Notes: generated by a model not told the origin, from the letters alone. A DNA stretch of 64,000 bases from Motacilla alba alba (GCF_015832195.1 NC_052027.1:1178001-1242000); one strand, 5' to 3'; positions 1-10,984 are shown, counted from the first letter of the stretch. Translations and numbers: made by a program.

Positions 1-372
1 AGGGTAATTAGACATAAGGAGCTTTTTCCCTTTTTTTGTGGAGAACATCATTTGCTGCTTGATGAGCTGCGCTCGTCTCTCTGGAGGCCACAAACAGGGG
101 AGGTGCTGAAATGTGGCAGGATGAAGGAAACAGGTGTAAAACTCAGGGGAATGAGAGCATGTTACATAAGATTAAACATCAGCAGGGTTCTCAGAAGATA
201 GAGAGGGCCTTTTTTGCCAGGTGGGGCTGTATTAACAACTCGAGCATGGGAGCACCACAAGGCCTCTATCTTATTCAGATGAACCAGAATAAATAATGCC
301 CTGGGATGCTGATCTCCCAGATGCTGGAAATACATCACAACTCACCATTAACCTCCCACTTCGTCTTTCTCA
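1..372. other. Unassigned non-coding sequence
   Basis: I see no repeat, exon with usable splice borders, or RNA gene here. The small open frames are short and lack a supporting context. Confidence 0.4.
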
Positions 373-665
373 CCATGGCATAGAACCCCAGAAGGGTTTG
401 GGTGGGAAGGGACCTCAAATCCCACCCAGTACCACCCTGCCATGGCATGGACACCTTCCACTGTCCCAGGTGTCCCCAAACCCCAGTGTCCAGCCTGGCC
501 TTGGGCACTGCCAGGGATCCAGGGCAGCCCCAGCTACTCTGGGCACCTGTGCCAGGGCTGCCCACCCTCATGAGAAAGGTTTTTTCCTAATATCCCATCT
601 AAACCTTCTCTCTGTCAGTTTGAAGCCACCCCCATTTGTCTTGTCAAATCTTTTTCTCCTCTCCA
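373..665 (-). mobile_element. CR1 LINE fragment, 5'-truncated
   Basis: The plus strand reads as an inverted CR1 3' end. It has a variant of the GGTTTGGGTTGGAAGGGACC block at 394-413, then CTGCCATGGCATGGACACC, the CCAGCCTGGCCTTGGGCACTG block, and CTAATATCCCATCTAAACC before the copy ends. Sense CR1 therefore runs on the minus strand. The reverse-transcriptase region is missing, so it cannot move itself. Confidence 0.85.
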
Positions 666-1833
666 AAGAATTACCAGAGGGATTCTGATTTTACACCTGG
701 TGGGTTTAAGGATGTGTAGGTGGGCAGAAGTTGACCAAAGGCAAGCTGAGCAACAGATGCAGAAAATAAAAGTGAAAGAGCATTTGGAATACACTGAACT
801 TTCAGGAAAAGAGTCTGTGGCAGCTTTTAAATGTTGTAGAACCACGTGGGGTCACTTGGATCAGCTGCTGGTGGGGTTTGGAGCCCTCCATCAGTGAAGG
901 ACTCCAGGGTGGCACTGCTGTGGAAATTCCTGCTGTGCTCTCCCAGTGGCTCATCCCCTTATTTCCAGTGTGAACCCCACCCTGGGGATCTGTGTGACAG
1001 GGCAGCAGCAAGCTGGTTCTAATAATCTGATTTTCTGCAGCTATTTTGAATGTGGGGTCCTGAGAAGTGCATTGTGCTGGAATAGGTCACCTTGAGCTGA
1101 TCAATACTGCTCAGCTGCCAGGCTCCTGGGGAACTCAGCACTCGACTTACTCAAGCCTTACTCCTGCCTGCATGGGCTTTGCTCTCTGCTGCTTTTCAGG
1201 AGGACAAGCAGCTCAAAAAGGCAGCAATGATTTATTTCCATGTTCAATTCAAGCGCAGCTGGTGCGAAACCCAGCACACAAAGGGCAGAGAGGAGAGCTG
1301 ACACCAAACTCTGCACTGCTGGGAGCAGAGCTTCTGCTGCCTTGATGCTGCATTTATCAATTAAATGTACAATTGTATGATTCGGTTTTCCTCCTCGTTA
1401 AACTCCAGCCTGTTTGTTTGTGCTTTTATGATTTCTGCTGGACACAGCTCCAGGGTGATGGCCCCCAGAGCTGCCCCGGGGACGCAGCAGAGCAGAGGGT
1501 GGCACAGTGAGCACATCCTGCCCTGCCAGCTCTCCCCACCAGCATTTCCTGCTCGAGGCCTTTGTTCTTCTACCCCTGCAGAACAGGAAATTCCCCAGTG
1601 CCCTTCCAGAGCTCCCCCGTGCGCTTTGCCCTCCCCTGGGCAGGGTCAGTGCCACCCTGCAGCTCCTGCCCTGCCCTGGCACCTGGCTCGGGGTTGTGAC
1701 AGTGCTGTCCAGGAAAACAGAACCAAAACCATTTATAAAACATTATTCAGCAGATTGCTCTGCTCTCCTTCTGCTCTTTCCAGCAGGGGAATCAGTAACC
1801 TTTTTTGCAAAATGTGGGTTTATAGCAGAGTGC
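666..1833. other. Unassigned sequence
   Basis: No recognisable repeat. One weak splice-like unit on the minus strand ends at a TCAAG|GTGACC donor near 1087. It could be a further exon downstream of the 2409-2483 segment, but its acceptor is poor and I do not call it. Confidence 0.3.
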
Positions 1834-1905
1834 CAGGATGGGTTGGGGTGGAAGGGACTCTGAGGCCCATCCAGCCCACCCCAGGCACCTCCTACTGTCA
1901 TGAAC
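1834..1905 (-). mobile_element. Short degraded CR1 3'-end fragment
   Basis: GGGTTGGGGTGGAAGGGACT followed by CCATCCAGCCCACCCCAGGC and a remnant of the CACCTCCTACTGTC block matches an inverted, diverged CR1 tail. Only about 70 bp can be followed. Confidence 0.55.
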
Positions 1906-2261
1906 CCCAAATCTCATTCCACAGCATCAGAATGTGCAGGGAGGAGAATTCCCAGCCCTTCCCAGAGCCCCGGGGGCCGACAGGGAGCAGGATTTGGCTG
2001 CACCCCACAGCTGATCCCTGTGGAGTCCAGCCAAGGGAGCAGCAGGGAGCAGCTCTTGCTCTGGCTTTTATTCTGATTTTCGCTCACATAGGCAAGAATG
2101 GTGCTTATTAATAGAACAAATTAGGTAACCCAGTGTTCCCAATCTGTTCAGGACAACCAGGAAAGTGGAGGCACCAGGACAACTGCTGCCCCCAGCTGAG
2201 TCAGGCAGATCCCACTCAGCGGGGAGGTCCAAGTTATGCAAGGAGCCTCTCGTAGAGCTGG

Positions 2262-2385
2262 GGAATATCCTAAGGGGAAGGGACCCCAGGGGTCAGAACC
2301 CAACAGCCCAACAATCCCACCCTGCCCCTGAGGTGTTGTCCTGCCACTCCTGGAGCTCTGGCAGGTGTGGAGCTGTCACCAGCCT
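2262..2385 (-). mobile_element. CR1 fragment of a different subfamily
   Basis: The run AAGGGACCCCAGGGGTCAGA, then CAATCCCACCCTGCCCCTGA and TGGAGCTCTGGCAGGTGTGG, resembles the inverted tail of the CR1 subfamily that carries a 'gagctctggcaggcttggggctg' block. It lies just beside the putative exon at 2409-2483, so that exon may need checking for repeat origin. Confidence 0.5.
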
Positions 2386-2408
2386 CCTGTGCAATGAGGA
2401 TTCCTTAC

Positions 2409-2483
2409 CTGGGGACCCGCTCTCCCTTGGTTTGGGGGGTTGTGGTCTCCCCCACTGAAATCACACTTCCTTCCTGCTGCTGG
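2409..2483 (-). CDS. Candidate coding exon 21 of an unidentified gene
   Basis: A 75-nt segment with acceptor CACATCTTCCAG and a strong donor CCCCAG|GTAAGG. It enters with 1 nt completing a codon and reads QQQEGSVISVGETTTPQ and on to a polar stretch, leaving 2 nt. The entering phase matches exon 20 (4638-4705) exactly, giving a serine at the joint. The composition is polar and low in leucine, unlike the exons before it, which suggests a linker or C-terminal region. The nearby CR1 fragment is a reason for caution. The next exon would start with 1 nt and lie beyond or near the left edge. Confidence 0.45.
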
Positions 2484-3021
2484 CTGGAAGATGTGTCAGG
2501 AAGTGTTTCACTTGGAAACACTTGGAGAACATATTGGAAAAGCAGAAAACAGAAGGAAAAGGCTGCTTTGCCAAGAGGTTTTCCTGTTCCATCCCCCTGC
2601 AGAGCGACGCCCCCGCCCTCGGCAGATGAGAGGGGAACTTTGGGGTTGGCACAGCCTGAGTGCCACAGCAGCTCCTGGGCCTGGGATCTGCACACAAACA
2701 CCTTCCCTGCTCTAAATCTTTAACAGCAGATTAAAAATAAAACCCAAACATTCATTTTTTATGGATTTCTTAAAAATGAAAGATAAAATAAAACCACCCC
2801 ACACCCAGCTTCAGCTCCCTGCCCCTTGGACTGCAGTCATTTCCCATAAATACTGCAAAACAAGGTTTGTAACTACCCCTCATCACTCAGCACCTGCAAG
2901 TTTATTCCAAATCCCAAAACCCATTGGAATGAGAGCTGGGTCCTGCAGGAGAGCAGCAGGGCACTGTCCCTTGTACCACTGTCCCACCTCCAGGGACCGG
3001 GCTGGGGCTGCCTTCCCTCCT

Positions 3022-3119
3022 GGAGCAGGGTCTAAAACCCCAGAGTGGTTTGGGTTCAAAGGGAGGAGCAGGGTCTGACATCCCAGAATGGGTTTGGAGG
3101 TTGGAAGGGAGCAGCAAGG
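3022..3119. repeat. 43-bp minisatellite, left part (units 1-2 and part of 3)
   Basis: Units of about 43-46 bp begin GGAGCAGGGTCTAAAACCCC and end in TTGGGTTCAAAGGGA. The second half of each unit is the inverted CR1 tail (GGTTTGGGTTGGAAGGGA), so the array appears to have grown from a CR1 insertion. The third unit is cut at 3119 by the LTR and resumes at 3513. Confidence 0.85.
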
Positions 3120-3512
3120 TGTCACTATGACATTTTTATGGAAATCCTTTCGCCAGGATTCTCTTCTCCTGAGGAGCTGAGGAGCCTCAGGACAGAAATG
3201 TAACCAAGAGCTCCCTGCTGCTGTGGGGTGCAGCAGGTGCTGCCTTGGCTGGTCCATGGGAGGTGTTTCTAATGAATGACCAATCAAGGATGCAGCTGGC
3301 TCAGGCTCTGCTCAGTCACAGCCTTTGTTATTCATTCCTTTCTGTTCCTGCCCAGCCTTCTGATGAATCCTCTCTCTCTGTTCTTTTAGTACAGTTTTAA
3401 TATAGCATTTTAATAGAATATATATAATAATATAATAAATTAACTTTCTGAAACATGGAGTCAACATTCTCATCTCTTCTCTCATCTTGGGACCCCTGCA
3501 AATCTCACAACA
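3120..3512 (+). mobile_element. Solo LTR, ERVK-like, 393 bp
   Basis: Begins TGTCACTATGACA and ends TCACAACA, the expected TG...CA termini. It is flanked by an imperfect 6-bp target duplication, GCAAGG (3114-3119) and GCAGGG (3513-3518); 6 bp is the class typical of ERVK-like elements. It contains a CCAAT-like ACCAATCAAGG box and an AATAAA signal at 3434-3439 in an AT-rich tract. No internal retroviral sequence adjoins it, so it is a solo LTR left by recombination. It is about 92% similar by eye to the copy at 24616-25008. Confidence 0.85.
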
Positions 3513-3723
3513 GCAGGGTCTAAAATCCCGTAATTGTTTGGGTTCAAAGGGAGCAGCAGGGTCTAAAATCCCAGATGAGTTTGGGCTGGAAGGGAGGAGC
3601 AGGGTCTGAAACCCCAGAATGATTTGGGTTCAAAGGGAGGAGCAGGGTCTGAAACCCCAGAATGATTTGGGCTGGAAGGGAGGAGCAGGGTCTAAAACCC
3701 TGGAATGGTTTGAGTTAGAAGGG
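3513..3723. repeat. 43-bp minisatellite, right part (rest of unit 3 to unit 7)
   Basis: Continues the array broken by the LTR. Units start near 3553, 3596, 3639 and 3682, with 43-bp spacing. Two variants occur, ending TTCAAAGGGA or CTGGAAGGGA. The last unit runs on into CR1 sequence. Confidence 0.85.
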
Positions 3724-3780
3724 CCCTTCAATCCCGTCTCATTCCAGCCCCACGGGCACCTCCTGATCTCCCGGACAGGA
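3700..3780 (-). mobile_element. CR1 3'-end remnant, presumed founder of the minisatellite
   Basis: GGTTTGAGTTAGAAGGGCCC, then TTCAATCCCGTCTCATTCCA and CCCCACGGGCACCTCCTGAT, is an inverted CR1 tail. It directly continues the last minisatellite unit, which supports the origin of the array from this copy. Confidence 0.6.
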
Positions 3781-4637
3781 CTGGAATGGAGAAGTTTCCA
3801 TCCCTTCTCAGGCTGCCCTGCAGCACTTCTCCAGCAAAACTCTGGCTGATGTTGCTGCTGTCACATGAGAACCAGCTTGAACTTTTTTTGCCTCTTAGGC
3901 AGAATAATCGGTGCCTTCAAAGTGGTGAAGGAAACAGAGCCACGGGGAGATGGGAAGGGAGGGATGTGGGAGCTGGGAGAAAGGGAAGACAGCATTAATT
4001 ACACACAGCCTGACAGGTGGAGGAGAAAATTCTACACTGCTCAAAAGGTAAAGAATTAAGAGATGATGGAAAGCAGGGAAAAGTGGTAATTTCTTTGAGC
4101 TGTTTAAAGAGTTTACCAAGCTCTTACTGGAACTCTGTGTGTCAGAAAGAGATGGAAAACAATCCAGGACAAGAGGGAAATCTAGAGAATGCACAGATGT
4201 GGAATTCAGGGGAACTGGAGCAGATAAAAGGGGAAAAATAAGAGTGTGAAGGGCACTTGAAACTAATTTAGATGTCAAAATTAGCTGAAAATCCTAGAGA
4301 ATGCAAGGAAAAGATCCCCACAGCTGGAGATAGCCTGGCCTCACCTGTCAGGGAGGGGTAAGGTACAAAACAAAACAATACTTGTGACAATTTCAACCCA
4401 ATATTTCCATTTAAAAATCCAACAGGCACAAGCCAACTTGTTGTTCGTGGGGAAGGGCTGATGTGAAAACATCCTGAACTGGCAGAACACAAAGCTGAAA
4501 AATTCTTTTTGTTCCAAAATAGAAAGAAACGGAAGTTAAAATTCAAACTTGATACAGATCAAAGTGCCTTAAAATGCCCAGCGAATGGAACCCGTCGCTT
4601 GCAGGAAAAGCAGCAATAAAGAAGCAAAGCCACTCAC

Positions 4638-4705
4638 CTCAGTTTGGGCAGGGAAGGTTTCTGAAGCATTTGACAGGACAGGAAAACAATTTCACTCAGA
4701 TGCTC
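4638..4705 (-). CDS. Candidate coding exon 20
   Basis: A 68-nt segment with excellent borders: a pyrimidine-rich acceptor TCTCCTGCTTTCCCTCAG and a GAG|GTGAGT donor. Only one of three frames is open. It reads EHLSEIVFLSCQMLQ and continues to a KPSLPKL end with 2 nt left over, which the 1-nt start of exon 21 completes. It enters in phase 0, matching exon 19. The peptide is leucine-rich and looks like one amphipathic helix. No family recognised. Confidence 0.6.
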
Positions 4706-4976
4706 CTGAGGGAAAGCAGGAGAAAAGTGGATATTCAGTTTATAACAGCAAGAAAAGAACACATTGTGGTGTTACCTCTGGCTACGAGACAGGAAGAAGA
4801 GCAGGGCCAGAGTCAGGGGAGCAGCCCCCAGCCACACTCCCACCTTTGGAGGGAGCTTGGAGAGCCCCTCCTGCCCCTGGAAGCTTTTGCACCAACAGTG
4901 AAGCAGCAAGGTCCAAAAGAAAGGGTGTGAACGTGAGATGGGGTGAATTAAAAACCTCCGCAGCGAGTGAGCAGGG

Positions 4977-5175
4977 AACCCCAGGAGGTTTGGGTTGGGA
5001 GGGACCCGAAATCCCCCCCAGTGCCACCCTGCCATGGCAGGGACACCTCCCGCTGTCCCAGGCTGCTCCAGCCCCAGTGTCCAGCCTGGGGCACTGCCAG
5101 GGATCCGGGGCAGCCCCAGCTGCTCTGCTAACCTTATTTCCCCAATATTTTATCTAAACCCCCATCCAGGCTGCA
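4977..5175 (-). mobile_element. CR1 LINE fragment
   Basis: GGTTTGGGTTGGGAGGGACC, the CTGCCATGGCAGGGACACCT block and CCAGTGTCCAGCCTGGGGCA mark an inverted CR1 3' end. It is 5'-truncated after the AATATTTTATCTAAACC part. Confidence 0.85.
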
Positions 5176-6337
5176 TTTGTCCCAGCCTGGAGAGGCAGTG
5201 CTGCAGGGCCTGGCTGTGAGGAGTGGAGTGAATTCCCACCAACATCCATCACAGAGATGGAGAGAGAGTTACCACTGGTATTTTGGGAAAGGGAACTGCT
5301 AAATGACTCAGGGTGGAGAAGGGCTATAAAAAGCCATCAAAAAGATTGTGTGAGGATCCCTGGATAGTTTAAAACAAATATTTTAACTCCACTCTATTTT
5401 GAAAGTGTCTTAAAATAAAGTGAGAGTGGATATTTTTATGGTGAAAGCAATGGCACATCCTGCTAATCCAAGTTATTTGTATGCAGACAGAATGCCAATC
5501 TTGTGCAGGATGGATTTGGGAATGTCCTTCCAGCTCTGGTTTATTTAACTCCTTCTGTGCTCCCCTGAGAAGATCCCGAGCACACCCACCGTGGTTTATT
5601 CCTGCCTTTCAGCCTGCTGGTCAGTGGCAGGAATCCTCTCCATCTCCCAGGCTGGGTCAAGAGCATTATCAGCATTTAAGAACTCCACATCTGCAAAGAG
5701 CCACTTGGAAAAGCTCTAAATAAAACAGAAAAACTCTGGGAAAACTGGAATTTGGGCCAACTCCACTGCAAGGCCATTGCACAGCAGCTGCAGAAGGAGC
5801 AGGGAGGGAGCTCGAATGGCAACAGCAAAGAATGGGAAAGAGTTTCCTCCCAGGGATGGGGATCCCAACACCAGCTCCTGCTTTCCTCCTGTCACCTGGG
5901 AGGAGCTGCCAGGGGATGGGTCCTTCCCCCTGAGCTCAGGGCTCCGTGCAGGGAAGCTTTCATTGCACTCCCGTGGGCTTTCCCAGCTGGTTGAATTTGT
6001 TTGATGTGGAATCTCCTCTTGACTTCCCAGCTCCTGCATCCACGGAATCGGCGTGCCAGGCCTGACATGCTCCACGTGAGACACAGGAAAGCTCTGTGCT
6101 GCTCTCCAGATCTCTCACAGAGGAGCAGCACTTCTGGCACTACAAAAGGTGAAAAAGAGGGAATGAAATACAGCTTGGGAGCTGGATAAAGGAGCCTCGT
6201 TACACTAGGGGAAAAGAAGAATTAAAGTTGTAGGGAAAGGGAAGGGGATGAGCCTTGTGATCCCTGGAAAATTAGCAGGATGTGATGGGAACAAATCATA
6301 CAAACCAGGAGGGGAGCAGAAGGGTTAAACTGAGTTT
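5176..6337. other. Intron-like sequence, nothing assigned
   Basis: No repeat family or convincing exon seen. Open frames near 5716-6140 overlap on both strands and lack supporting splice structure. Confidence 0.35.
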
Positions 6338-6520
6338 CCTCACTGAAAGGGCTGTCCAGGCTGCCCAGGGCAGGGGTGGAGTCCCATCCCTGGAGGGGTT
6401 TAAAGGTTGTGCATGTGGCACCTGGGGACAGGGGCAGTGGTGGGAGAGCAGCTGGACTCAGAGATCCCAGAGGGCTTGGCCAATCTGAGTGATCCTGGCA
6501 GACAGGATAATTCGATTTCT
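6338..6520 (+). mobile_element. CR1 LINE fragment, sense orientation
   Basis: CTGCCCAGGGCAGGGGTGGA, CATCCCTGGAGGGGTTTAAA and a later GGACTCAGAGATCCCAGAGG match a CR1 subfamily in the sense direction (the 'ctgcccagggcagtggtggagtcaccatccctgga' type). It is well diverged and lacks a clear 3' terminus. Confidence 0.65.
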
Positions 6521-7756
6521 TTGCATGAGATCCATCCTGGATGGACATAAAGAAGAAACAATTCTAATTCCTCTCTTTCCCCCCCTGGCTGATGCGAAGA
6601 GATGAGCACCACTGCCAGAGAAAAATCCCATCCAAGTCAGCTCCTGGGGAAGATCATTGCATCAGGTGGAGCTGATTTTTACACCTGAGCGAAGGTTCAG
6701 AGTACCAGCACCTCAGCACTTAGCAGACTTGTATTTTATCAGCACGAGGTATTCAGCACTGGCATTAGAATATTGAATAAAACATTCCGAAAAGGAAAAG
6801 CTTTGTGAAAACATCTCCTTTTGCTCTCAGGTACCATCAGAGGTGAATGACAGGGCTGTGTTTGTCTGTTCCAGCCTTCCCAGTTGAAACAAAGAGCAAT
6901 TGGAGGGAAATTCATGGGAAACTGCCCAATTTGCCCACACATTACTTGAATCCCATGAATGGATCTTTCTCTTGCAGCAGGCACGAGGAAATCAGCCTTA
7001 CATAAATGCCCTACATCATCCGAGTAGTCACTTTCTGCTCTTCCAAATCCAACAGAATTATTTATAGCCTGCCATGAAATATTCATGGAAAAGTGTCCAT
7101 TGCCTGAATTTCTGCTAAAGAGTAATTTAACTTGGGTTTTTGCTTTTCTTGCTATCAGAATAATTTAGGTCAGGCAAGAACCAACAATATCATTTGCCTA
7201 CAAACCCCTTGTGACGAGCACGACAAAGCTGTTGGTCTGGAGTAGGGATTTTGTAAAAGCCACGGTGAACAATGGGCCCAGTCCAGCTCAAGTCAATTAT
7301 CAGCCCAATATTTCCAGCTCTTTCAGCCTGCTGAGCCTCAGAAGCATTTTTAATTGCCACGGCTGATTCTCCCCTTATCCAAAGTGCTGCTAGCCAGCAT
7401 CAGAGCAGCAGATCTGCATTTCCTGGGGCCAGGAGCAAAGCAAAGCAGCCCTGCCCCATCCCCTCCCAGGGCCTGCAGCGAGTCCTCTCCTGGCTTGGAG
7501 CTCCTGAAATAACGACCCCGAAGGCACGGGAGCAGCCTGGCTCCTGCTCTGGGGCTCACTGCAGCCAAAATTGGTGCTGTAACCAAATAATGTCATCTTT
7601 GTGCTGACATATTTCACATTAGCGTTGAATAAATCTCCTGGCTAAATAAATATTCCTTCCCCCCTATTTTCAAAGCTTTTTTTATAGATTTATAGATTTT
7701 TTTAAAAGATCTATTTTATAGATTTATTTTATTTTTACTAATATGCTCATCTTTAC
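6521..7756. other. Intron-like sequence with an AT-rich middle
   Basis: No exon called. The part from about 6720 to 7200 is less repetitive and richer in short AT motifs than its surroundings. A T/A-rich tract lies at 7677-7736 with repeated TATAGATTTA. Confidence 0.3.
7677..7736. repeat. T/A-rich low-complexity tract
   Basis: Repeated TATAGATTTA and T-runs. It lies 20-80 bp downstream of candidate exon 19 in gene orientation. Confidence 0.6.
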
Positions 7757-7814
7757 CTGCAGATAATAAGTATGCAATAAACCAGAAGCAATAGATGGGG
7801 GGACATAAAGTGCA
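7757..7814 (-). CDS. Candidate coding exon 19
   Basis: A 58-nt segment with acceptor TGTATGTATTTATTGTAG and donor CTGCAG|GTAAAG. The frame that starts with 1 nt and ends in phase 0 reads ALYVPPSIASGLLHTYYLQ. It is exactly the phase required between exon 18 (leaves 2 nt) and exon 20 (starts in phase 0). Another frame is also open, so the choice rests on phase. Confidence 0.5.
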
Positions 7815-8260
7815 CTACAATAAATACATACAGGTGTGTCAATGGAAGCTGCACACCCATATATTTATTTATGTGTGTCCTACAAGGCATTATCATTTCC
7901 ACAGCCTTTGAACTGCCATTTTGCCTGGAAGGAGTTGAGATTTTATGGCTGGCAGATGTCATAAAAACATCTCCATTGGCACTCGCCAGCAGGAGCTGCT
8001 CCCAGCCCTCCCTGCAGGCAAGGGGTTTGCAGGCAAATCATTCTGATAGCAAGAAGAGCAAAAACCCATAAAAAACCCGGGAGAAACAAGGGGTGGAAAT
8101 GTCCCCCAGCCCTCGGTGTCCCCCTGAGAGCCTGGACTGTCACAGCTGGGCTGGGGTGGCACAGGGCTGCTCCCTCCCTGCTGGGGTTTGCCACTTCTGC
8201 CCCTGGGGACCAGCCCAGGTGTGCCTGCCCAGCCCCAAGGGCATGCTGCCCCTCCTTGTC

Positions 8261-8812
8261 CTGCTGTGCTCGCTGCCAGGGCACAGGGGATGCTCTGGGG
8301 GGTCAGGATTCATCCCCAGCATCCCCCATTCCCTGCTGTGCTTGCTGCCAGGGCACAGGGGATGCTCTGGGGGGTCAGGATTCATCCCCAGCATCCCCCA
8401 TTCCCTGCTGTGCTCGCTGCCAGGGCACAGGGGATGCTCTTGGGGGATCAGAGGATCCATCCCCAGCATTCCCCATTCCCTCCTTGTCCTGCTGTGCTCG
8501 CTTCCAGGGCACAGGGGATGCTCTGGGGCATCAGGATCCATCCCCAGCATCCCCCATTCCCTCCCTTCCCTGCTGTGCTCGCTGCCAGGGCACAGGGGAT
8601 GCTCTGGGGGGTCACAGGATCCATCCCCAGCATCCCCCATTCCCTGCTGTGCTCGCTGCCAGGGCACAGGGGATGCTCTGGGGGGTCACAGGATCCATCC
8701 CCAGCATCCCCCATTCCCTGCTTGTCCTGCTGTGCTCGCTGCCAGGGCACAGGGGATGCTCTTGGGGGATCAGAGGATCCATCCCCATCCCCAGCATCCC
8801 CCATTCCCACCC
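8261..8812. repeat. GC-rich minisatellite, seven units of 72-84 bp
   Basis: CTGCTGTGCTCGCTGCCAGG recurs, with small changes, at 8261, 8333, 8405, 8489, 8570, 8644 and 8727. Unit length differences come from an optional TTGTCCTG-type insert and a few bases near CATCCCCAGCATCCCCCATT. All plus-strand frames stay open across it, which explains the 240-300-codon open frames; none is a gene. The plus strand carries closely spaced G-runs, and the minus strand carries GGGGGATGCTGGGGATG. Confidence 0.95.
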
Positions 8813-10224
8813 TCCCCACCCAGCCAGGAGCCTGGTCCTGGCAGGAACTCTGCCTGGCATCCCAACACAGCCCTGGAACAAGCCCCGTGGCCAGCTCAGC
8901 CCCTCCCCTTGGAGCAGATCTGCCAGGAAAGCAAGAGTGCCCCTGATTGTGTATTTCACTGTACAGACACCTTAATATTGCATAAAACCATCTAAAAACA
9001 CCCCAGCCAACCCTGTAAATCACCAAATATTAAAACTTACATGTAAGAACTTTGGGAGGGTTTTCATGTGATAAATTTAAGTATCTAAAGAGCTCCTGTA
9101 TCTAGAAAAACACATGACAAATATAAATATTGCATAGCAACTGTTTGGACAGTCAGACAGAAAAATGCCTTTTGAGAATGGCACTGCCTGTCAATCTAAA
9201 TGTCACATTTCTCAATCAAATTAAAACACACCTCTGAATATTTCAACACTAATTTCCTAAACTTCCCACAGCACAGTGCTTCCAAGCCGTTCCTCCTGCT
9301 CCTGCTCTCCTCTTGCTCCTGTCAGTTTTGCCTGCCTGCATGTTAGATGTGTATTCATAATTAAAAAGCAGCCTTTGCTGCACCGTTAGCCCAAAAAGGT
9401 TCTGTACATCACATGCTACAGGATGTAATGGATAAATAATAGGATTTATCTCCTTCACCTCGGGAAGCTGCTCCCACACGACGAGAAGGGAATCAGAACA
9501 ACGCACCTGAATGTCAAGGAGTGGAACAAGAAGAATCAAAAATTCCCTGCTCCTGCACAGGGCTGTCATTACCATTGGAAATAATCCATCACCCCCCAGA
9601 TTCCTGCGGATAATGAAAGGAAGAAGCGTTCTCGGCAAGCAGGTGTTTTTCCCATTGCTACCAAATAATTTAGGGCAGAATGTAATATTTTGACAGCGTG
9701 GCTATGTGGGAGTGTGAGCAGCTGTCAGGCAGGAGTTCCCCCCCCAGACAAAGCTGCGTGAGAGGAACAATCTGGAAGGCCATCAAAGCTCCCCAGCCCC
9801 AGGAGGTGGAGCAGAGACCTGGGCTGTGACACACAGCATCACATCCAGGGCACCTGCTTGTTTGTTTTACCAAACGGGGGGGAATTAAATCTCATTTCCC
9901 ATTCTGTCTCCCCAGCCCCCACAAAAGCAGCCCCTGGACAGAGCTGGGAGCTGCAATGCTTTGGTTAATAAAGCACTGGGGTGGTGATTTGGATTTCACT
10001 GCCCGTGGAGGCTCCACCTGTTCTGCAGGATTTTATGGCACCACTGAAATCCCCATCCCTTTTCTCACAGTGCTGGGCTGCAGCCAGGTATGGACTGCAC
10101 ATTTCAGATCCTAAGTGCAAAGCAAGGTCAGGCCTGCCCAGGCAATGAATACCTTGGCAAAGGTGACTGAAAATGGGACACCTTGGGATCAGCGTGGGTT
10201 CAGCAGTGCAGCCTTTCAGGGGGA
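8813..10224. other. Intron-like sequence, no feature assigned
   Basis: Holds AT-rich sequence at about 9040-9245 and a more complex part at 9330-9690. An exon-like segment at 9459-9506 was considered and rejected on phase. Confidence 0.3.
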
Positions 10225-10950
10225 CTGCAGGTGAGCACAGCTGGCACTGCGAGTGGAGCTGGAGCTCCTACACCTGGAATTTTACACTCCCCACTGCAGG
10301 TGAGCACAGCTGGCACTGCGAGTGAAGCTGGAATCCCCACACCTGGAATTTTACACTCCCCACTGCAGGTGAGCACAGGGGGCACTGCGAGTGGAGCTGG
10401 AATTCCCAGAGCTGGAATTTTACACTCCCCACTGCAGGTGAGCACAGGGGGCACTGGGAGTGGAGCTGGAATCCCTACACCTGGAATTTTACACTCCCCA
10501 CTGCAGGTGAGCACAGCTGGCACTGCGAGTGGAGCTGGAATTCCCAGAGCTGGAATTTTACACTCCCCACTGCAGGTGAGCACAGGGGGCACTGGGAGTG
10601 GAGCTGGAATTCCTACACCTGGAATTTTACACTCCCCACTGCAGGTGAGCCTGGCACAGGTGGCACTGCGAGTGGAGCTGGAATTTTACACTCCCCACTG
10701 CAGGTGAGCGTGGCACAGGTGGCACTGCAAGTGGAGCTGGAATCCCCACACCTGGAATTTTACACTCCCCACTGCAGGTGAGCACAGGGGGCACTGGGAG
10801 TGGAGCTGGAATCCCCACACCTGGAATTTTACATTCCCCACTGCAGGTGAGCCCGGCACAGCTGGCACTGCAAGTGAAGCTGGAATCCCCAGAGCTGGAA
10901 TTTCACATTCCCCACTGCAGGTGAGCGTGGCACAGGTGGCACTGCGAGTG
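10225..10950. repeat. 69-bp minisatellite with a splice-site-like block
   Basis: CTGCAGGTGAGC occurs eleven times, at 10225, 10294, 10363, 10432, 10501, 10570, 10639, 10698, 10772, 10841 and 10915. The spacing is mostly 69 bp, with 59 and 74 bp exceptions. Each of the last ten copies is preceded by an ACACTCCCCACTGCAG-like tract. Because 69 is a multiple of three, both strands keep long open frames; these are artefacts. Confidence 0.95.
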
Positions 10951-10984
10951 GAGCTCCCAGTCCTGGAGTTGTACTGCTCCTCGT

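Noticed and set aside
1365..2111. 248-codon plus-strand open frame
   Set aside because: It runs across a CR1 fragment, has no recognisable domain and no splice context, and opposite-strand frames are also open.
8093..8995. 300-codon plus-strand open frame and overlapping frames on both strands
   Set aside because: It is the 72-84-bp minisatellite read in different frames; the peptide repeats with the array and no splice or start context supports it.
9459..9506. Exon-like minus-strand segment with a strong acceptor and CGAG|GTGAAG donor
   Set aside because: Its open frames do not fit between exons 18 and 19, which already join in phase.
10225..10950. Possible CRISPR-like regular repeats
   Set aside because: The units are contiguous without unique spacers, in a vertebrate genome; this is a minisatellite.
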